From: Trogon surrucura
Lineage: Eukaryota > Chordata > Aves > Trogoniformes > Trogonidae
Length of the DNA: 64,000 nt
Assembly (NCBI GenBank): GCA_020746105.1
Contig: CM036619.1
Span: 72,095,635 to 72,159,634, forward strand
Direction of reading: 5' to 3'
The translations under genes and the position numbers were made by a program. Below, in pieces: positions 38,351 to 51,350 of the stretch. Under the pieces are notes generated by a model. The model saw nothing but the letters and a program-made list of their open reading frames with translations, ran no database searches and was not told where the DNA came from. Position 1 is the first letter of the stretch. The number at the start of each line of letters is the position of its first letter.

Positions 38351-38441
38351 ACGTAGAACGTGGTCTCTCAAACTGGATTAAAGAAACCTGTTGATATTTT
38401 TATTTATACTTTTTTTATTTTTGTATTTGACTTAAAGTGCC
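38351..38441 (+). other. GALNT1: GALNT1 5' UTR part of first coding exon
   Basis: A long pyrimidine tract (tgtcgcttttttctttcttcttccag) ends in the acceptor AG at 38349-38350, so this 91-base leader belongs to an exon spliced to at least one upstream untranslated exon outside or undetected in the window. There is no upstream ATG in this part. The ATG context is gtgccATGa, with G at -3. Confidence 0.85.
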
Positions 38442-38580
38442 ATGAAAAAATTTGCATATTGCAAGGTGGTCCTTGCCACCTCTTTGGTTTGGGTTCTTCT
38501 GGATATGTTTCTATTGCTGTACTTCAGTGAATGCAACAAATGTGATGAGAAAAAAGAACGAGGCCTGCCTGCTGGAGAAG
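38442..38580 (+). CDS. GALNT1: GALNT1 coding exon 1: polypeptide GalNAc-transferase 1 (N-terminus)
   Basis: Encodes residues 1-46 plus the first base of codon 47. The product moves GalNAc from UDP-GalNAc to Ser/Thr of proteins in the Golgi, the first step of mucin-type O-glycosylation. The peptide begins [17 protein letters not shown], almost the same as the vertebrate GALNT1 N-terminus I know. A short cytosolic tail is followed by a signal-anchor membrane segment at about residues 9-28 ([20 protein letters not shown]) and the start of the luminal stem, including the Cys pair in [12 protein letters not shown]. This makes it a type II membrane protein. The exon ends GAA G|GTAAGT, a strong donor, in phase 1. 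Position 2 is Lys and position 16 is Val, where I recall Arg and Ile in human. Identification is very secure. Confidence 0.97.
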
Positions 38581-39242
38581 GTAAGTCTTCCGTCTAAGTA
38601 ATCTTTAAATTATGTTCTTTCAAGCATTGAATTTTTTTTGCCCCAGCAATATATTATTGCATCGGCATTTAAGTGTTGCTGAATATTCCACGTGTTGGTT
38701 TTTTTTTTTTTTTAATGACTAGGGAATAAGCATGTTGCCTGAGATGTATGCTGCAGACTTAGATGCTTTAAGATGGAGGATTTTAGGCACTAATGCATAT
38801 GGAAAACTAATAAAACTATGTAGCAAGCAGTTCAGGAATGTAAGCTATGTTAATATAATCTAAAATATGTTCTATATTTCCACCAGTGAGGAAGGAAAGG
38901 CACTCTTAACTTCACTAGACTTTGTAGTAAACCAAACTGACAACCAAGCGTAGTTGTCTCCTTGGCCCTGCAAAACCCCTGAACAATCTCAGCCTTCTTG
39001 CCCCACCCCACAAAAAATACCCACCAAAGCAAGCTGCCAACCAAAAAAAAAAAAAAATCAGGAAATCTAAACAAAACCCCACCTATACCAACATTTGGCT
39101 GCTGAGTGTAGCAATAAGGGACAGTGAATGTTGTAATGAAAATAAATTTATGAAAATAACTAGAATAAACTTGAATGTAAAAGTGACAAGTGTGAGGGGA
39201 CACTGTATATATACACACACATACATGCACATGCTTATATAC

Positions 39243-39258
39243 TTTTTTTTTTTTTTTT
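39243..39258. repeat. Poly(T) run, 16 bases
   Basis: An uninterrupted T run directly after a short TATATA/CACACA alternating stretch at about 39204-39240. Likely a simple-sequence repeat prone to length variation. Confidence 0.8.
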
Positions 39259-39795
39259 GAAATGAGAGCTGTGTTTGATACCAGAGGTATTCAGATAAGC
39301 TTTCTGTTTTGTTACTTCCATCTTAGATTTTTGGGTACCTGTTAGATGAACAGATCTTGGGGTTTTTGGTTGTTTGGTTAGTTGGTTGTTGTTTTTTTGT
39401 TTTAAGCTAGTACTATTCATGTTGCCAAATTTAATTTAGGGAGGTCCACATAGTTGATCACATGTGAGAAAGGATTGGTACAGGGAGACTTCTCATCCCT
39501 CAATGTTCCCTCAGGACAGACATTTAGAGCTGCAGGTAGTTGTCACCTCCAGTTCATTTGTGAAACATCTGATTTTGTACTATGGTGTCTTCCACTGGAA
39601 AGGCTGTGTCTGTGGGTTTCACTGCTATTGTAGGAAACTTATACAGTGATGCTCAGTGTTAAGTCCAGTCAGCTGCCTCAAGATTGATTAATGCTTTCCA
39701 TCACAAAAAAACCCTTTTTCATCTGTTGACATCTGGTATTGACAACTTTGACCTCCCTGGGAAATTTTCTGAAATGTTTTTTAAAATTATGTTTC

Positions 39796-39826
39796 TCAGT
39801 ATATCAAACTTGGTTTGATATACTGA
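39796..39826. repeat. Perfect 14-bp inverted repeat with 3-base loop
   Basis: tcagtatatcaaac at 39796-39809 is followed by ttg and then its exact reverse complement at 39813-39826. As DNA it could extrude a cruciform; as RNA it would form a 14-bp hairpin. No transposon or known motif is attached. Confidence 0.85.
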
Positions 39827-42138
39827 CAATGGTGAAAGTTCACATGACTTCATACAAATGTTGTCATTGGGGGGATCCTTCAGGTGAGGGAAAACCTGAA
39901 ATTTTTAGAGATTGATATTATGACTTTCCCGATGCAACATCAGTTGTACTTAGTTGTGTACAGTCTTCATTCTGGCCATTCTTTAATCTGTGTGTGTTAA
40001 AATCCTAGATATATTTTTTTAATATCTTATAGTTGGCTTGTAAACAAAGAAAGAAACAGACCGACTTTGTGTACAGTTTCATGCACCTTGGTTGTTTTAA
40101 ATATCTGACTTGTAGTAAGGTATGTGCAGAAATACGTCTGCCAGAAACCTTGGTTTAGTTGACACTGTGACACATCCTTTTGACCTTGCTGCATGTCTCA
40201 TCTTAGATATTCTTGTTCCAGTACTCTATTGACTTGGAGTCTGTAGTGGATTTATTCCCACTCAGAATGCCTAGAATCTCCTCAGATAACGTTGAGGCTA
40301 CTTTTTTTTTTTAATCTGAAACTTTTATCAAAATCTGCTTTTTCACTTCATTTTTTCCCCACTATGCATTTCCATAATTGATTTAGTTTTCTTGATTCAG
40401 CATAAATTATGTAAGTGTTCTGAATTTAATAGTCTCTTTGTCCATGTCACTTTGGTATATAGCTTCTCTTTGCAATTTGTGGAGGACTTCCACAGTATTT
40501 AATGAACCTACTTGACATATAAGTAAGTTTTTCTGAAGAGTTTGTAAGTTTGAGACTCTGCTTTCCTAATTGGAAAAATTAGTCTTTAGATATTTCAGCA
40601 GGAGTCAAGGGTTTTGAGGATAATTTTGGACAGTTTAGGCTCTTGTGAAGTTAGCAGGATGTTTTCCTTAGGTTTTTAATACAGCAAATGGAGACAGCTT
40701 ATTTTTCAGAATAAGACTTGGAGCTATGGTTTAAATTGCACTGGGGAAAAAGAACTTTCTCCTAGGTATTGATGGTATAATATAGAACCATAGATAGTAG
40801 CATCTTAAATCATGAGCTTCAGTTGATGTATCTCATATTGGATTGTACTTCTACTGCTGTTACATTTTACAAGTTGCTCAAAAATAAGAAATATAAAAGG
40901 AATTTGAATGTGGAAAAATCTGTGTATGTGATTATGAGGGGTTTAAGATGAGAGGGATAAAGGTCTTTGCAGCCACTATCAAGGAGATTGAGGGTCGGCA
41001 GTTGAAATGATGTGAGTGTGGAGATGAGGGGACGAAAGATGAAGTGGAAAAGGGACAGGCACTTACCAGGCTGTAAGAGAGCTGACGTGGAGACGTTTTG
41101 GGGTCATGAGGTCTAGGTAGCACAGGATATTTGGAATCTAGTGTCTGTGACTGTGTGAGTGATTTGGCTATAGGCTCAAGCCTTTGCCCACACCCTCCAC
41201 CATGGTGGAAGAGGGTAGTAGGAGCTTCAGGAGGTAGCCTGAAGTGGGATCATAACCTGACAGTGTTGATGCCAGCATCAATCTGTGAGAGCTGGAGGGG
41301 GGAGCCTGTGCTTGTCCGGTTGATATGGCTGCTCTTTCTTCTCCCCACTTCAGGGAGCAGCTAGTAGATCAGGGGAAGTTCTCTCTAGTGCTCAGCTCTG
41401 AGGTTATCTCACCTATTCTGAGCTATCCAGCTGACCTTGTTGGTGTAGACTCTTTGCTCCAGCTGTCACAGGTGTTCTATCTGTTGGCACATCTGGGTGG
41501 TGGTTCCCTTTTTGTAATTCCTCGTGGTTCCTCAGTCAAATTCACAGAGAGTAATAGTTGTTTGATGGAAGGCTGCCGTGGTAGGTTTAAGAGTTTTTAC
41601 AAGTTGGAAAGAAAATAGTGAACCTTAGTAAGCATCATCCATGTTACACAGTAGTTTTTTCCAAACCTGGAACTCATAGAATAGCTAGTTGAGTGTTATT
41701 GTTTCCAGATGCAGATTTGATGTTATAATTTAGATTTCACGCCCTGGAATAGAATTTACTGATAAGTGTTCTTCAACAGTAAAAGCTGTTCCCTAACAAT
41801 ACAAAAAGGGACCATTCCTTTAAACAAAAAATGCCCAGGTAGTACTATGGTTTCACTAATAAAGATGGGAATTTTTGTGTGTAGCTGTCTCATTTTTGTA
41901 AGAGTCCTGTATGTCCGCTCTGAGGTTGTGACTTAAATGAAAATCAAATGAGCCTTTTACCCCCACTTGTAGGCTTCTTAAAGGTACAACTGCAAAAGAA
42001 CTTCCAGCTTTGGCATTTGATGCAGTTTGTAAATAAACTTCCAAACTCATCCTTCTTCCCTTCCCCTCCCCCTTCCTTCCTTCCTCACGGGCATTCCACT
42101 TGTGTGAAGATAAGCAGCTGGCGAGGGTTAGGGCCTGC

Positions 42139-42167
42139 AAAAAAAAAAAAGAAAAAGAAAAAAAAAA
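42139..42167. repeat. A-rich simple repeat
   Basis: An A12-G-A5-G-A10 stretch of 29 bases. It is followed by ordinary intron sequence and has no recognised retrocopy body upstream. Confidence 0.8.
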
Positions 42168-44400
42168 CTTTCAGATTAAGGTTTGGTATTGCAAGAGTCT
42201 TGTGATCTCAGCTACTTGCTATTTACACTGTTTTCTTGGGGCAATGACAAATTTAAACCAGGACCAGACATTTTTGTCAAGTGCCAATCAAGGCCTTGTG
42301 TTCTAAATTTTGAGCTCTTAGAGAGGGAATCTTGAAGTTCTGACTTGGTTCTGAATATTCTTATTTACATAAAAAATCCCCAAGAAGAAAAGTGAGCAGT
42401 TTCAATATATCAAACGCAGCTTTAATTTTTGAAAATAGGAACTGTTCATCTTTCATCTTATACTGCTAAGGCTAAGATGTGGGTAAGAGACAAAATTTCT
42501 CAGAACTTTTACCAGTCTAAACAACTTTCTTATGATTGTGATGGTTCCTCCAAAGACAACTGGACTTTGTTTTGGACTTTTGTTGGACTCAGTTCACCAT
42601 TGTTGTGGCCCCTACATACACGTCACAGAGGAATCCATTGGTTTTTTTGTCTTTGGATGGTCTTCTATTTTGAGGTATCTGTTTTTCATCAGGCACATTG
42701 CCTGCTAAAAAGGAATTTGTAGTCTATAGACATAAAGAGTTCGTGATCTGTAATGAAGATCTGGAAGAGATCAAATCCTCTTTGAAACTAATAGTTTACC
42801 GATACAAATGAGAAATGTCTGGAAAAAATGATGATTAAGTAATTCATTTAGCTCCAAATCTTCTAGCTGTAAATTAAATTTGTTTGTTAGAACTATGTCA
42901 TCAGTTCATGTCTACGGTCCTTCAAAGGAAATATATTTTTCATAGTTAACTGACAAAAGAGCACTGTGGTTTGTGTTTACGTGAAAACTACATGCTTTTG
43001 TGGGAAAACCAATTATCATAAATGTAGAAACCTGAAAGAAGGTGGTTAACTTGGAAAGTCATCTCTCTGTCTGCACAAGCTTGCTCATCTTTGCATTTAG
43101 TGACTTCCCTAAAATATCTGTGATCTAGTGAGCTGTTGCTGGATTTTTCCACAGGATAAGGTAGTACTTTATTTAGGTAAATATGTAATCAAGTTGTATA
43201 TATTTACTATTGAAATGTAACAATTCAACTTATGAATTTGTACACCTGGATCCAACTCACTGTTGTGCTAAACTAGCATCTGATAGCAAGATCTGCAGTT
43301 GTGAAAGATGAGTTTTCAGTTAATTTAGCTCTTCAGTTTAACTGGTTTAGTCAAAGTTAAACAACCAGAAGTGTAAATGAAACAGGAAATTATTTTTTCT
43401 AGACAGCAAATATAGTAGGATAAGACATTTACTCTTCAGAATGCTGAAGAACATGGTGAATATAACTGTATTCTGGTAGCTTTTGTTTAATCATTTTAGC
43501 TATGTTGAATGCTCACCATCTAATCATTTTCTGTCCAAGTGAACCTATATACTAATTGCTATACACTTAATAAAACTGATTATGCTAGCCCATGTAATAA
43601 AACCAAGCTGAATATATAAAATTAAACCCTAATTGCTGCCTTATTGTATACCATAATTTTATATTAATTACCCCAAAAAAGGCACAAATTTTAGTTTAAA
43701 AGGCTATGCAATTGCAAATCACCAAATTTTGGTGTGGGTTCAACTGTACTTTCTTAGGAGACAAAAATGCAAAGCAAACTGCTTGCTCATTTGAGCCCAC
43801 GGTTAAAACAAGTGCCTGAATCAGTGTGCTTAACTGCTTAACATCGCTTGAATATTCTTTTCTGTCTGAATATTCTTTCTCACTGTGTAAGCAGCTGGCT
43901 GGCAACTTCTAGAATGATATAGCTCAGCTGAGAATCAAGGGAAGTTTGGTAAAGAGGAAACATCTTTGTGGTGGGAGGATTTTCTTGGTAAATGTTAGTT
44001 ACTGTGTTAATGCAACTATTGCAATTGCTTCAGGTATGCAAAAATGAAAGTTTCTCAAGGAACACATTGTGCTTATAACCCATTAATGCTAAATGCAAAC
44101 TAGCAAAATGTGTCAGTTATTGGTAAGTATATATTCTAAGTCTTAGTGTTTCAGTAAGGATAGAAGGCCTGGGCTTTTTTTTAAAAATACCTATTTTTAT
44201 TCTTTACATGGCTATTTGCTCATGGCATAAGCTACACTGTGCTGTTCCAGATGCAAATTAAAGATAATTTGAACCTAGGCTTCAAGGCTTTGGTGCCTTT
44301 ATTTCAAAACAGTTTCTGTTCCTCTGTTTAGAACTTAATTATTTTTATTTTTATTTTTTAATTGAAGTTTGGACTGAATTTGCAAAGTGGTAATATATTT

Positions 44401-44428
44401 TAAATTTAAAGCATTAAATTTAAAGCAT
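44401..44428. repeat. 14-bp perfect tandem duplication
   Basis: taaatttaaagcat is present twice head to tail with no mismatch, about 160 bp upstream of coding exon 2. Confidence 0.85.
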
Positions 44429-44587
44429 TTAAAACATTATACTCCCAAATATGAAGATTTGTTTTCCCTTCCAAAACCTGGTGGATTTAGAACTGTTTTA
44501 AACAGGAACACTCCTACAGTATGAATTGAAGTGTAAACAAAGAAAAGCAAGCGTAGAAGTAGTTACCAACATTTTATTTATTCTTAG

Positions 44588-44762
44588 TTCCAGAACCCAT
44601 ACAAAAACCACATGAAGGACCTGGAGAGATGGGGAAGCCTGTGGTCATTCCGAAAGAGGAGCAAGAGAAAATGAAAGAAATGTTTAAAATAAATCAATTT
44701 AATTTAATGGCAAGTGAAATGATTGCACTCAACAGATCTTTACCTGATGTCAGGTTAGAAGG
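44588..44762 (+). CDS. GALNT1: GALNT1 coding exon 2: stem region
   Basis: A 175-bp exon encoding codons 47-104 and two bases of codon 105. Codon 47 is completed from exon 1 (G+TT, Val). It reads [48 protein letters not shown] and [11 protein letters not shown], the luminal stem and start of the catalytic unit of GALNT1. The NRS sequence is a possible N-glycosylation site. Acceptor attcttag and donor GG|GTAAGT are both good. I recall human GALNT1 having Leu where this bird has Pro in VPEP, and Asp where it has the second Glu of PKEEQ; the rest looks nearly invariant. It sits alone, 6.0 kb after exon 1 and 14.5 kb before exon 3. Confidence 0.97.
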
Positions 44763-45998
44763 GTAAGTGCTTTATGTTGTGTTAACAATGTACTCTACTT
44801 AAATGAAGGATGTGCAGAGAGTGATCTAAAACAAGAGTTCAGTTCTGTAAGGTATTACTGTTAAAGTGAAAAGCAAGACGATTTCGTGTACATATGGTAT
44901 TTATTTGTAAAATAAGATAGAACATTAGAAACCAGTTTCCTTCAGTGTTATTTAACTTTGAATCTGATTACAAGCCTGTTCAGGGAATAGAAATTAATTT
45001 GATTGAATCGAAACAAAGTTAACTTCAGACTTCAGCAAGAAATTACTTGAAAAATTCCGACACTGCTTGTAATGAGATAGACTAAAATTCTGCGTTATAT
45101 GAAGCAGAAAAGATGTGATGATGAAAAAAATACTTGAAAAATTTCTTGTCTAATGAAATGTGCAAAGCCGCATTTAGATTGCATTATAATGTTTTCTAAT
45201 ATCTATCTGGTTTATTTTTGATCTTTCATCCGAAATACTGATCCTTTCAGAGCTATTTGAGTCATAAGTAATTAAAAAGAAAATTATAGCCTTGTTTTAA
45301 ATAAAACTAAGATTGTTTTACTCTCTAGGGGCTACTGTGGTGGGGCAGCTGATGACTCCCCCCACCTCCTCTTGTTTATGAAAGGGACTCTCAAGTTAAA
45401 TAAAGCTTATGAAACAAGATTTTCCCAATCAATTACCTGTGTTCTCCTGCAAGAATCAGATGGGATAGAAACACTTTCTTTAGCAGCTCTGTAGTTGCTT
45501 TTCTATATGCAAGGCCTGGCTGCTGGATTTGTTTTCATTTCCTATCTCAGCAGATAACATTAGAAGAAGGAGATGAAGCTCTGACCCCTTTTGATTTTTA
45601 ATGAGTGATAAAGAGCTGGGTTTGTAGGTACCTTTGTCTATTGTACTGAATGTGATTCTGCGTAGTGTGCGAGTTCCTGGTAGTGCTGGTGTTCTTCATT
45701 ATCGAGTCGTAACTTCTCAAGATACGAATTTACAAGTTTGAATTAATGGTAACTTTTCAATTGATTTTCAGATATATTAGTCAGATTTTATGGTTACTGC
45801 TTGCCTGTTCCTCATTGTTGTGGAAGAATGTAAATCACGAACTTGCAGGGCTTGCTTTCAAAACTGGCAGATTGGCGGTGGGTTCATATCCTTACGCTAT
45901 TTTTCTGATCGTGGTTGTCACTTGGCATTGGTATCTCTTGGCCTTCATTCAGTGTCTGCCCCTTTTATCACACTCTCTATAGGTTAAGAAATTACCTC

Positions 45999-46032
45999 AC
46001 TGTCAAGTGGTGACCACTGTCAAGTGGTGACC
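45999..46032. repeat. 17-bp perfect tandem duplication
   Basis: actgtcaagtggtgacc is present twice in direct succession with no mismatch. It is probably a recent replication-slippage duplication. Confidence 0.85.
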
Positions 46033-48085
46033 GCTGCCAGTTAAGAACTTGTAGTTAGCATTCTGAAGTTGTTTTAGCTGTGAGGAGTATTATGACTTTC
46101 ATTGGAGACTTATCAAAGTGAGGATGCTAATTTGGAGAGATTGCTGTATGTTGGTGTGTTTTGGTTTTTTTTTCTGGAAGAGATGAATGGAAGGAATTAA
46201 CAAATATATGCATGTATGTATATATTCTGCTATATTTTTAAAGTGTGAGTGTGAAGATAAAGAAACAAATTAGTGGATCTAAAAAGTTGACTTAATTGTA
46301 AGCTTTGTGAAGTCTAGACTTTGATTCACCAAAAAGCAGAAAGAGAAATTGTCATAAGCTTAAAAACTTCTTACCCAAACATCACTCAAGCTTTTCCAGA
46401 GAAATGATACTACAATTTTAAAATCAAGCTGAGTTGTAGGATTTTTATCTTGTACACTCAGATGTGCTCTGCAGTTATTGTGTTTCTCAGTAAGATATGC
46501 ATTATAAATTCAGTAATATTGCCTTTGTTTCTTTTGTTTGTATAGACACGTACTGTCACAATACTGTGTGTGTGAAAGTGGAATCTTAGAATAAAATTTG
46601 AGGTAGGGTCTCAAGGCAGTTGGATTTTCTCTTTTTGTAAATGGCTGCCAACAATTTTAGCATTTATTTGCTATGAGAATTTTTAGTAGATTTTGAGAGA
46701 AAAATGGTCCCCATAAAGCTCCTCCGTTTGTCATCTTCTCAGTATGTACTCTATAAGGTCACACTAATTAAGAAGTTGGGGACTGTTAATTTCCCCAGCA
46801 AATTTGAGAACCACACTGTCTTTACAAGACAAGTGTATCTTAAATCTGTATGTGTAGATTAATATTACTTTCCAAGAACACGGTAACCATTTTCAAATTG
46901 TTAAAGCTATTCATATGCTCTCATATTGTACATATGTCTTCTGAAAGTATTTATCTCTCTAATCGAAATACACAGTCAGAGACACTTCTTGCTGCTTTAG
47001 TGGAGTTGCTTCTGTCCTAGCTTGTTCTATGTCCGTGCTAGTATGGAAGTAGTTTGGGGAGAAGTAGAATGGGTAATTTCTAATTATTTCTTACCACATT
47101 TATGTGCTTACAGCACAGCTGCCAGTAGCACTTTCAATCCAGGTTTTGCAAAAGTGGGATGTGTTCAAAGGCACGCTTAGCTGTTCAGCCATGTAATTAT
47201 TTTCTTCACAGGTTTTGTGGGTTGCATCCTTTAGTGTGTGTGTGTAAGATGTGATGATTTCAAGTCCTATAATTCTGCAATGTGTCAGTTCTTCTGAAAT
47301 GGAGAAGTCTGTAAAAGTTTTACCTAACAGTTAATAATTGAAAAACTGGTTGAATTTGATGTGCCAGGACCAATTTGCCACATGTTTAAAGGGGGTGCCA
47401 GCTGGTGAGCAGCTTCTGAAGTACTCTACATTATTCTTTACATGAATTTCTAGTTCTGCCAACTCCCCCATCATCTGTGTGAAGGCAAGCACATTTGTGA
47501 AACTGCTTGGTCCTCGAGTGCTCGTAGGTTAATCTCTGTTGATGACCCATTCCAGGCATCACATTTGTTGTAGCCAAGAAATTTTGTTTTCTTTCCTAGA
47601 AGAACAAAAATATGAGCTATCATAATAACTTGTAGGCACTTTTCCAGCTCAAGGAACTCTTCAGTACGAGACATCTAGAGAAGCTGAAATCTGTTTTGCT
47701 GAGCTGTGCCCCAGTAATATTAATAGCTTTAGATTTCTTTTCATTATTTGGCATAAAATGACCAAGGCACAGAGATGCCTTCAAAATTATTGACATATGC
47801 CTGAATTGCTAGACATTTTGTCTCTGTAAGTGGGAACATTATTCTATTTATTCTTCTCATTATCCCAACTGAGTGATGCTAAACCAGAAAAAAATATTCA
47901 TTTTTTTTAGCCTGGATGCTTCCCCGAATCTGCTCTGGGGCATGTTAGTGTGACTCTGTGTTAATAAAACTGACAGGGCCACAACCTCTGGAGGGATTTT
48001 GTTGCAAGGCAACAAGCATCTGGGAATAGCAGATTGATTTTAAGTTGTTAATAGAATAATTATTGTAAGCACATCTTATTCTGGT

Positions 48086-48122
48086 CTGTGAATCAGTCAT
48101 CAAAGTGGGAGCTGATTCACAG
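48086..48122. repeat. 11-bp perfect inverted repeat
   Basis: ctgtgaatcag at 48086-48096 and ctgattcacag at 48112-48122 are exact reverse complements around a 15-base spacer. They lie just outside the left edge of the LTR at 48176. Confidence 0.8.
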
Positions 48123-48175
48123 TTGCCGGGAGAATGTGCATCTGTGGGCTTGACATGACAGCAAAGAGTAAAAGA

Positions 48176-48756
48176 TGGTTTGAACCCAGTCACTGGCCAA
48201 ACACTGCGCAGCAGCTCCCTCACCCTCCCCCTGCCCCGGGGAGAGAATCGGAGGAGAAAAGGTAAGGAGACTTGTAGGTTGACTTAAAAAGAAATTAATA
48301 ATTGAAATAAAATGTCACTAAAATAGTAATGATAAAGATAATAATAGAATATAAAAAAGTGATGCGAAATCCACTTCATCACTACCTGCTGACCAAAGCC
48401 CAGCCTGTTCATGGTCAGCAATCCCAGAGCAGAGAAAATCCCGAAATTTCAATCACAGAAACACCCAGCATGCCAGCCCCTCTCTTCTATATGCTGAGCA
48501 TAACGTTGTATGATGTGGAATATTCATTTCTTTGGCTGGTTTGGTTCATTGCTCTTGCTGTGCTTACTCTCAGCTTGTTGTGTTCCTGCACGCCAAGACA
48601 TGGGAAGTTGAAAAGTCCTTGATTTCCTGTTAACAACTAAACCCATCAGTATATTATCAACTTTCTTCTCACCATTTTCCATACTGAATCCAAATCACAG
48701 CACTATTCTAGCTACTAAAAAGAAGAATTAGCTCTATCCCAACTGAAACCAGGTCA
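48176..48756 (-). mobile_element. Solo LTR of an endogenous retrovirus, antisense
   Basis: Read on the minus strand it begins TGACCTGGTTTCAG, close to the start of a very common bird ERV LTR as I remember it, and ends AACCA. The + strand contains other recognisable blocks: 'actgcgcagcagctccct', 'gggagagaatcggaggag', 'attaataattgaaataaaat', 'tatatgctgagcataacg' (TATA region on the minus strand near 48488-48492), 'gggaagttgaaaagtccttg' and 'tctatcccaactgaaacc'. No internal retroviral gene is attached, so it is a solo LTR. The left boundary is an estimate and I could not find a target-site duplication. Confidence 0.7.
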
Positions 48757-51280
48757 GATAGGTTATTAGCAATAGTAGAGTCTCTCCTTGATTTTGCCGA
48801 CGATGGAGGCAATGAATAAAATGGGTGTCAGTGACTAAAATGGGTATTAGATTGTGCCTATTTGTCTCAGACCAGTGTTCAAACTGAAAACAAATGTGGT
48901 TAAATGCGTGAAGTCTGTATGTGTTATGTGACTTGGTTTTGCTCTCAGTGAGGTGACTTGGAAGCTGCTTTGCAAAATGAAGAATGAGTAGTTTGTTCTA
49001 AGACTGAGCTTTCCTGGCTGTATTCATTATTTAATAATTTGTGGAATATATAAAACATTTAAGGAGACATTTGGGTCCCTAATGCGACAATTTAAACCCA
49101 GTTTTGACTTCTTTTACTCTAGAAAAGAGAATATTAAAACATTCTTCTTTTCCAGGCATAAGTGGTCAAGGCTGGAAATGACGGAGGTTTAACTGGGACA
49201 GATTGATGTTGTTCATGTAAGCTCTGGTCTCCACTGGAACTTATGATGCAGCGCTAGGAGGGGGTCACATTTTGCAGGCCGAGACTTCTTGGAAAGGAGA
49301 TGGGCTTTCCCAAACAGACCTGCAGCAGGGAGGCGTGTGGATAGCTTTAGGATACTTTAGCAACCCTCTCTCCAAGGTTGCAGGTTCTGTAGAATTTGAC
49401 ATAAAAGATCTTCCTTGACATTTTGTTCCTTAGTTGGTGTAATTTTGCCAGAATTAAGGGTATCAGATGTCTTTTTATACATCAGTTCTGTGTAACATAT
49501 GGAATTTTTTAACTCTCCTTTTCTCAAACTCTCTGTATTCAGAAAGTAACTATGTTGGGTTTTGAGTGGCACAGATGGTGTTAGGGTATAGCCAGAGTTT
49601 TTAGCCAGGTAACCCTACATGTTTGAGTCAACTGGGTATAAATTCATATGAACTATGACTCAAGCCACTTAATAGAAAAATAATATGCAAATCCCTAACT
49701 ATTAATGTTTAACTAGTATAGTAATACGGTCAGTTTAGGTCATTATTGAAAACTATTTTGCTGACTCAAACTACCCTGCTCAGTTCCTGCTGTCAAGCTT
49801 GCTTTCACAATCAGGAGGAAGTAGACAACATTTATGTGGGTTTTTTTGGTGTTAAAAGTCTGACTTACACGAATGTTGTGCAGTTCATAGCAATTATGCT
49901 CGGCTCCTTTTGAGCAAGTCCTTTATATGACTAATTCTGTCATCTCTTTGCTTAGAAAGAACCATATTTTTATTTAGGCTTTAGATTTGAGCCCTGTTAA
50001 TTATAGGATACAGTATATTGCTTTTCAGTTATGGGACTGCCATCTGATTTTCATACATCTGCTTTAAAAATGCATTGTTGACTTTAAGCCTGAAATAACA
50101 CCTGTGAGATTACACTGGAATTTTTAACTTCTCAAAACATTGATTTGCTGTATACCTTATGAAACTACAGCTGAATCATACTATGACACATTGATAAAAT
50201 TTGCACTGTGTGAGGAAAATAATTAGAGTAAATCTGTTCAGAGTAAAACTAGTAAAGGCACACGTGGAAGAGCATGTTCTTGGAATTCAAGACAATTTGT
50301 GGGTTTTTAAATGGCAACACTTTAAGTATTTACTTCTATGAGAGGTTTGTGAAGGTGTGCTCTCTTTGCTTTTAATTATTTTAATTTGGATGAAGAGCTA
50401 AGGGAGTAGTTTTATACTACATATAATCTGGTGTAAATGTGGACTGCAGCCAGAAGAAGTCTTCTCACTGCTTCTGTTGATACTGCTCTAATGATTGAAT
50501 GGGCTTGATGTCACTGACTGGAAGGAGGATTGCACACTAAAAAGGGAAAAAAAATACATTTTTTTGAATCAGCAAACTGAAGCAAGAAACCCAGCAGCTA
50601 TATGATTACCAGATCTGGTGCAAAGAAGGGGATGAGACAAATCTGTAGTAGTGAAAAGTGAGATTATTGCTTTTGGCAGCAGCCCACACTTGCACTGGAT
50701 TAGGTGGACCATGGAGGGGAAAAAATAAAGCTTTTACAGAAAGTGTGTATTAAAGTCCCTGTAAGGTTGTGGGGATTTAGATAGCTCCACAAATTGTGAT
50801 AGATTTGTGAACTTCTGGTATTCATTTAGCTCAGGCCATGATGATGTAAAATAAAATAAGAAAGAGCAAAGTTGTTAGCATAGGTGGTGGAAGAGTTTAG
50901 AAGTTTATTCAGTGTTTTGTTACAAGCTAGATATCCAGGCTATTAATGAACCTGGCATCTGTGAAGCAAGTCTGCTGATCTGGTGACCAGCAACGTAACT
51001 TTCAGTAATGTCATACTGGAAATCTGAAAGCATGTGAGGTATTAAAGACTTTACAGTTCTTTCAAGCAGGATTATTTTTTTCATCTGGCTTTGTGGTGCA
51101 TGGAGGTTGATACTGACCTACTGTAGAATCAACATTTCAAAATCTTCTTCATGTTGACTTAATGAGTTAGTTGGAAGAAAATACCTAAAAATCTTTCCTA
51201 AAGAAAGTTTAGGGGGAGGATGAAAGTCCCTTTAAAAATCATCTTTCTTCTGTTAAACTGGGATTTTTTAATACATAGAC

Positions 51281-51311
<31 letters not shown>

Positions 51312-51350
51312 TGTGTGTATATATATATACACACTGACGTGTGTGTATAT
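51281..51350. repeat. TG/TA compound microsatellite
   Basis: About 70 bases of alternating purine-pyrimidine sequence made of GTGTGTA and TATATATA blocks, ending in cacactgacgtgtgtgtatata. It is a candidate for length polymorphism and Z-DNA or cruciform formation. Confidence 0.85.

Larger units (their letters stand above)
38581..44587 (+). other. GALNT1: GALNT1 intron between coding exons 1 and 2
   Basis: A GT-AG intron of 6.0 kb in phase 1 with donor GTAAGT and acceptor ttattcttag. It holds a 16-base T run at 39243-39258, a perfect palindrome-like hairpin at 39796-39826 and a mixed A/G run at 42139-42167. A less AT-rich patch at about 41100-41640 has chance open frames. A 14-bp perfect tandem duplication lies at 44401-44428. 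No transposon copy or RNA gene is recognised. Confidence 0.85.

Noticed and set aside
41131-41618. Two adjacent frames in a less AT-rich patch as a retrogene
   Set aside because: The frames are low-complexity in motif content, match nothing known, and lack a poly(A) tail or start context.
51281-51350. CRISPR-like or regulatory array
   Set aside because: It is a plain TG/TA microsatellite in a vertebrate intron.
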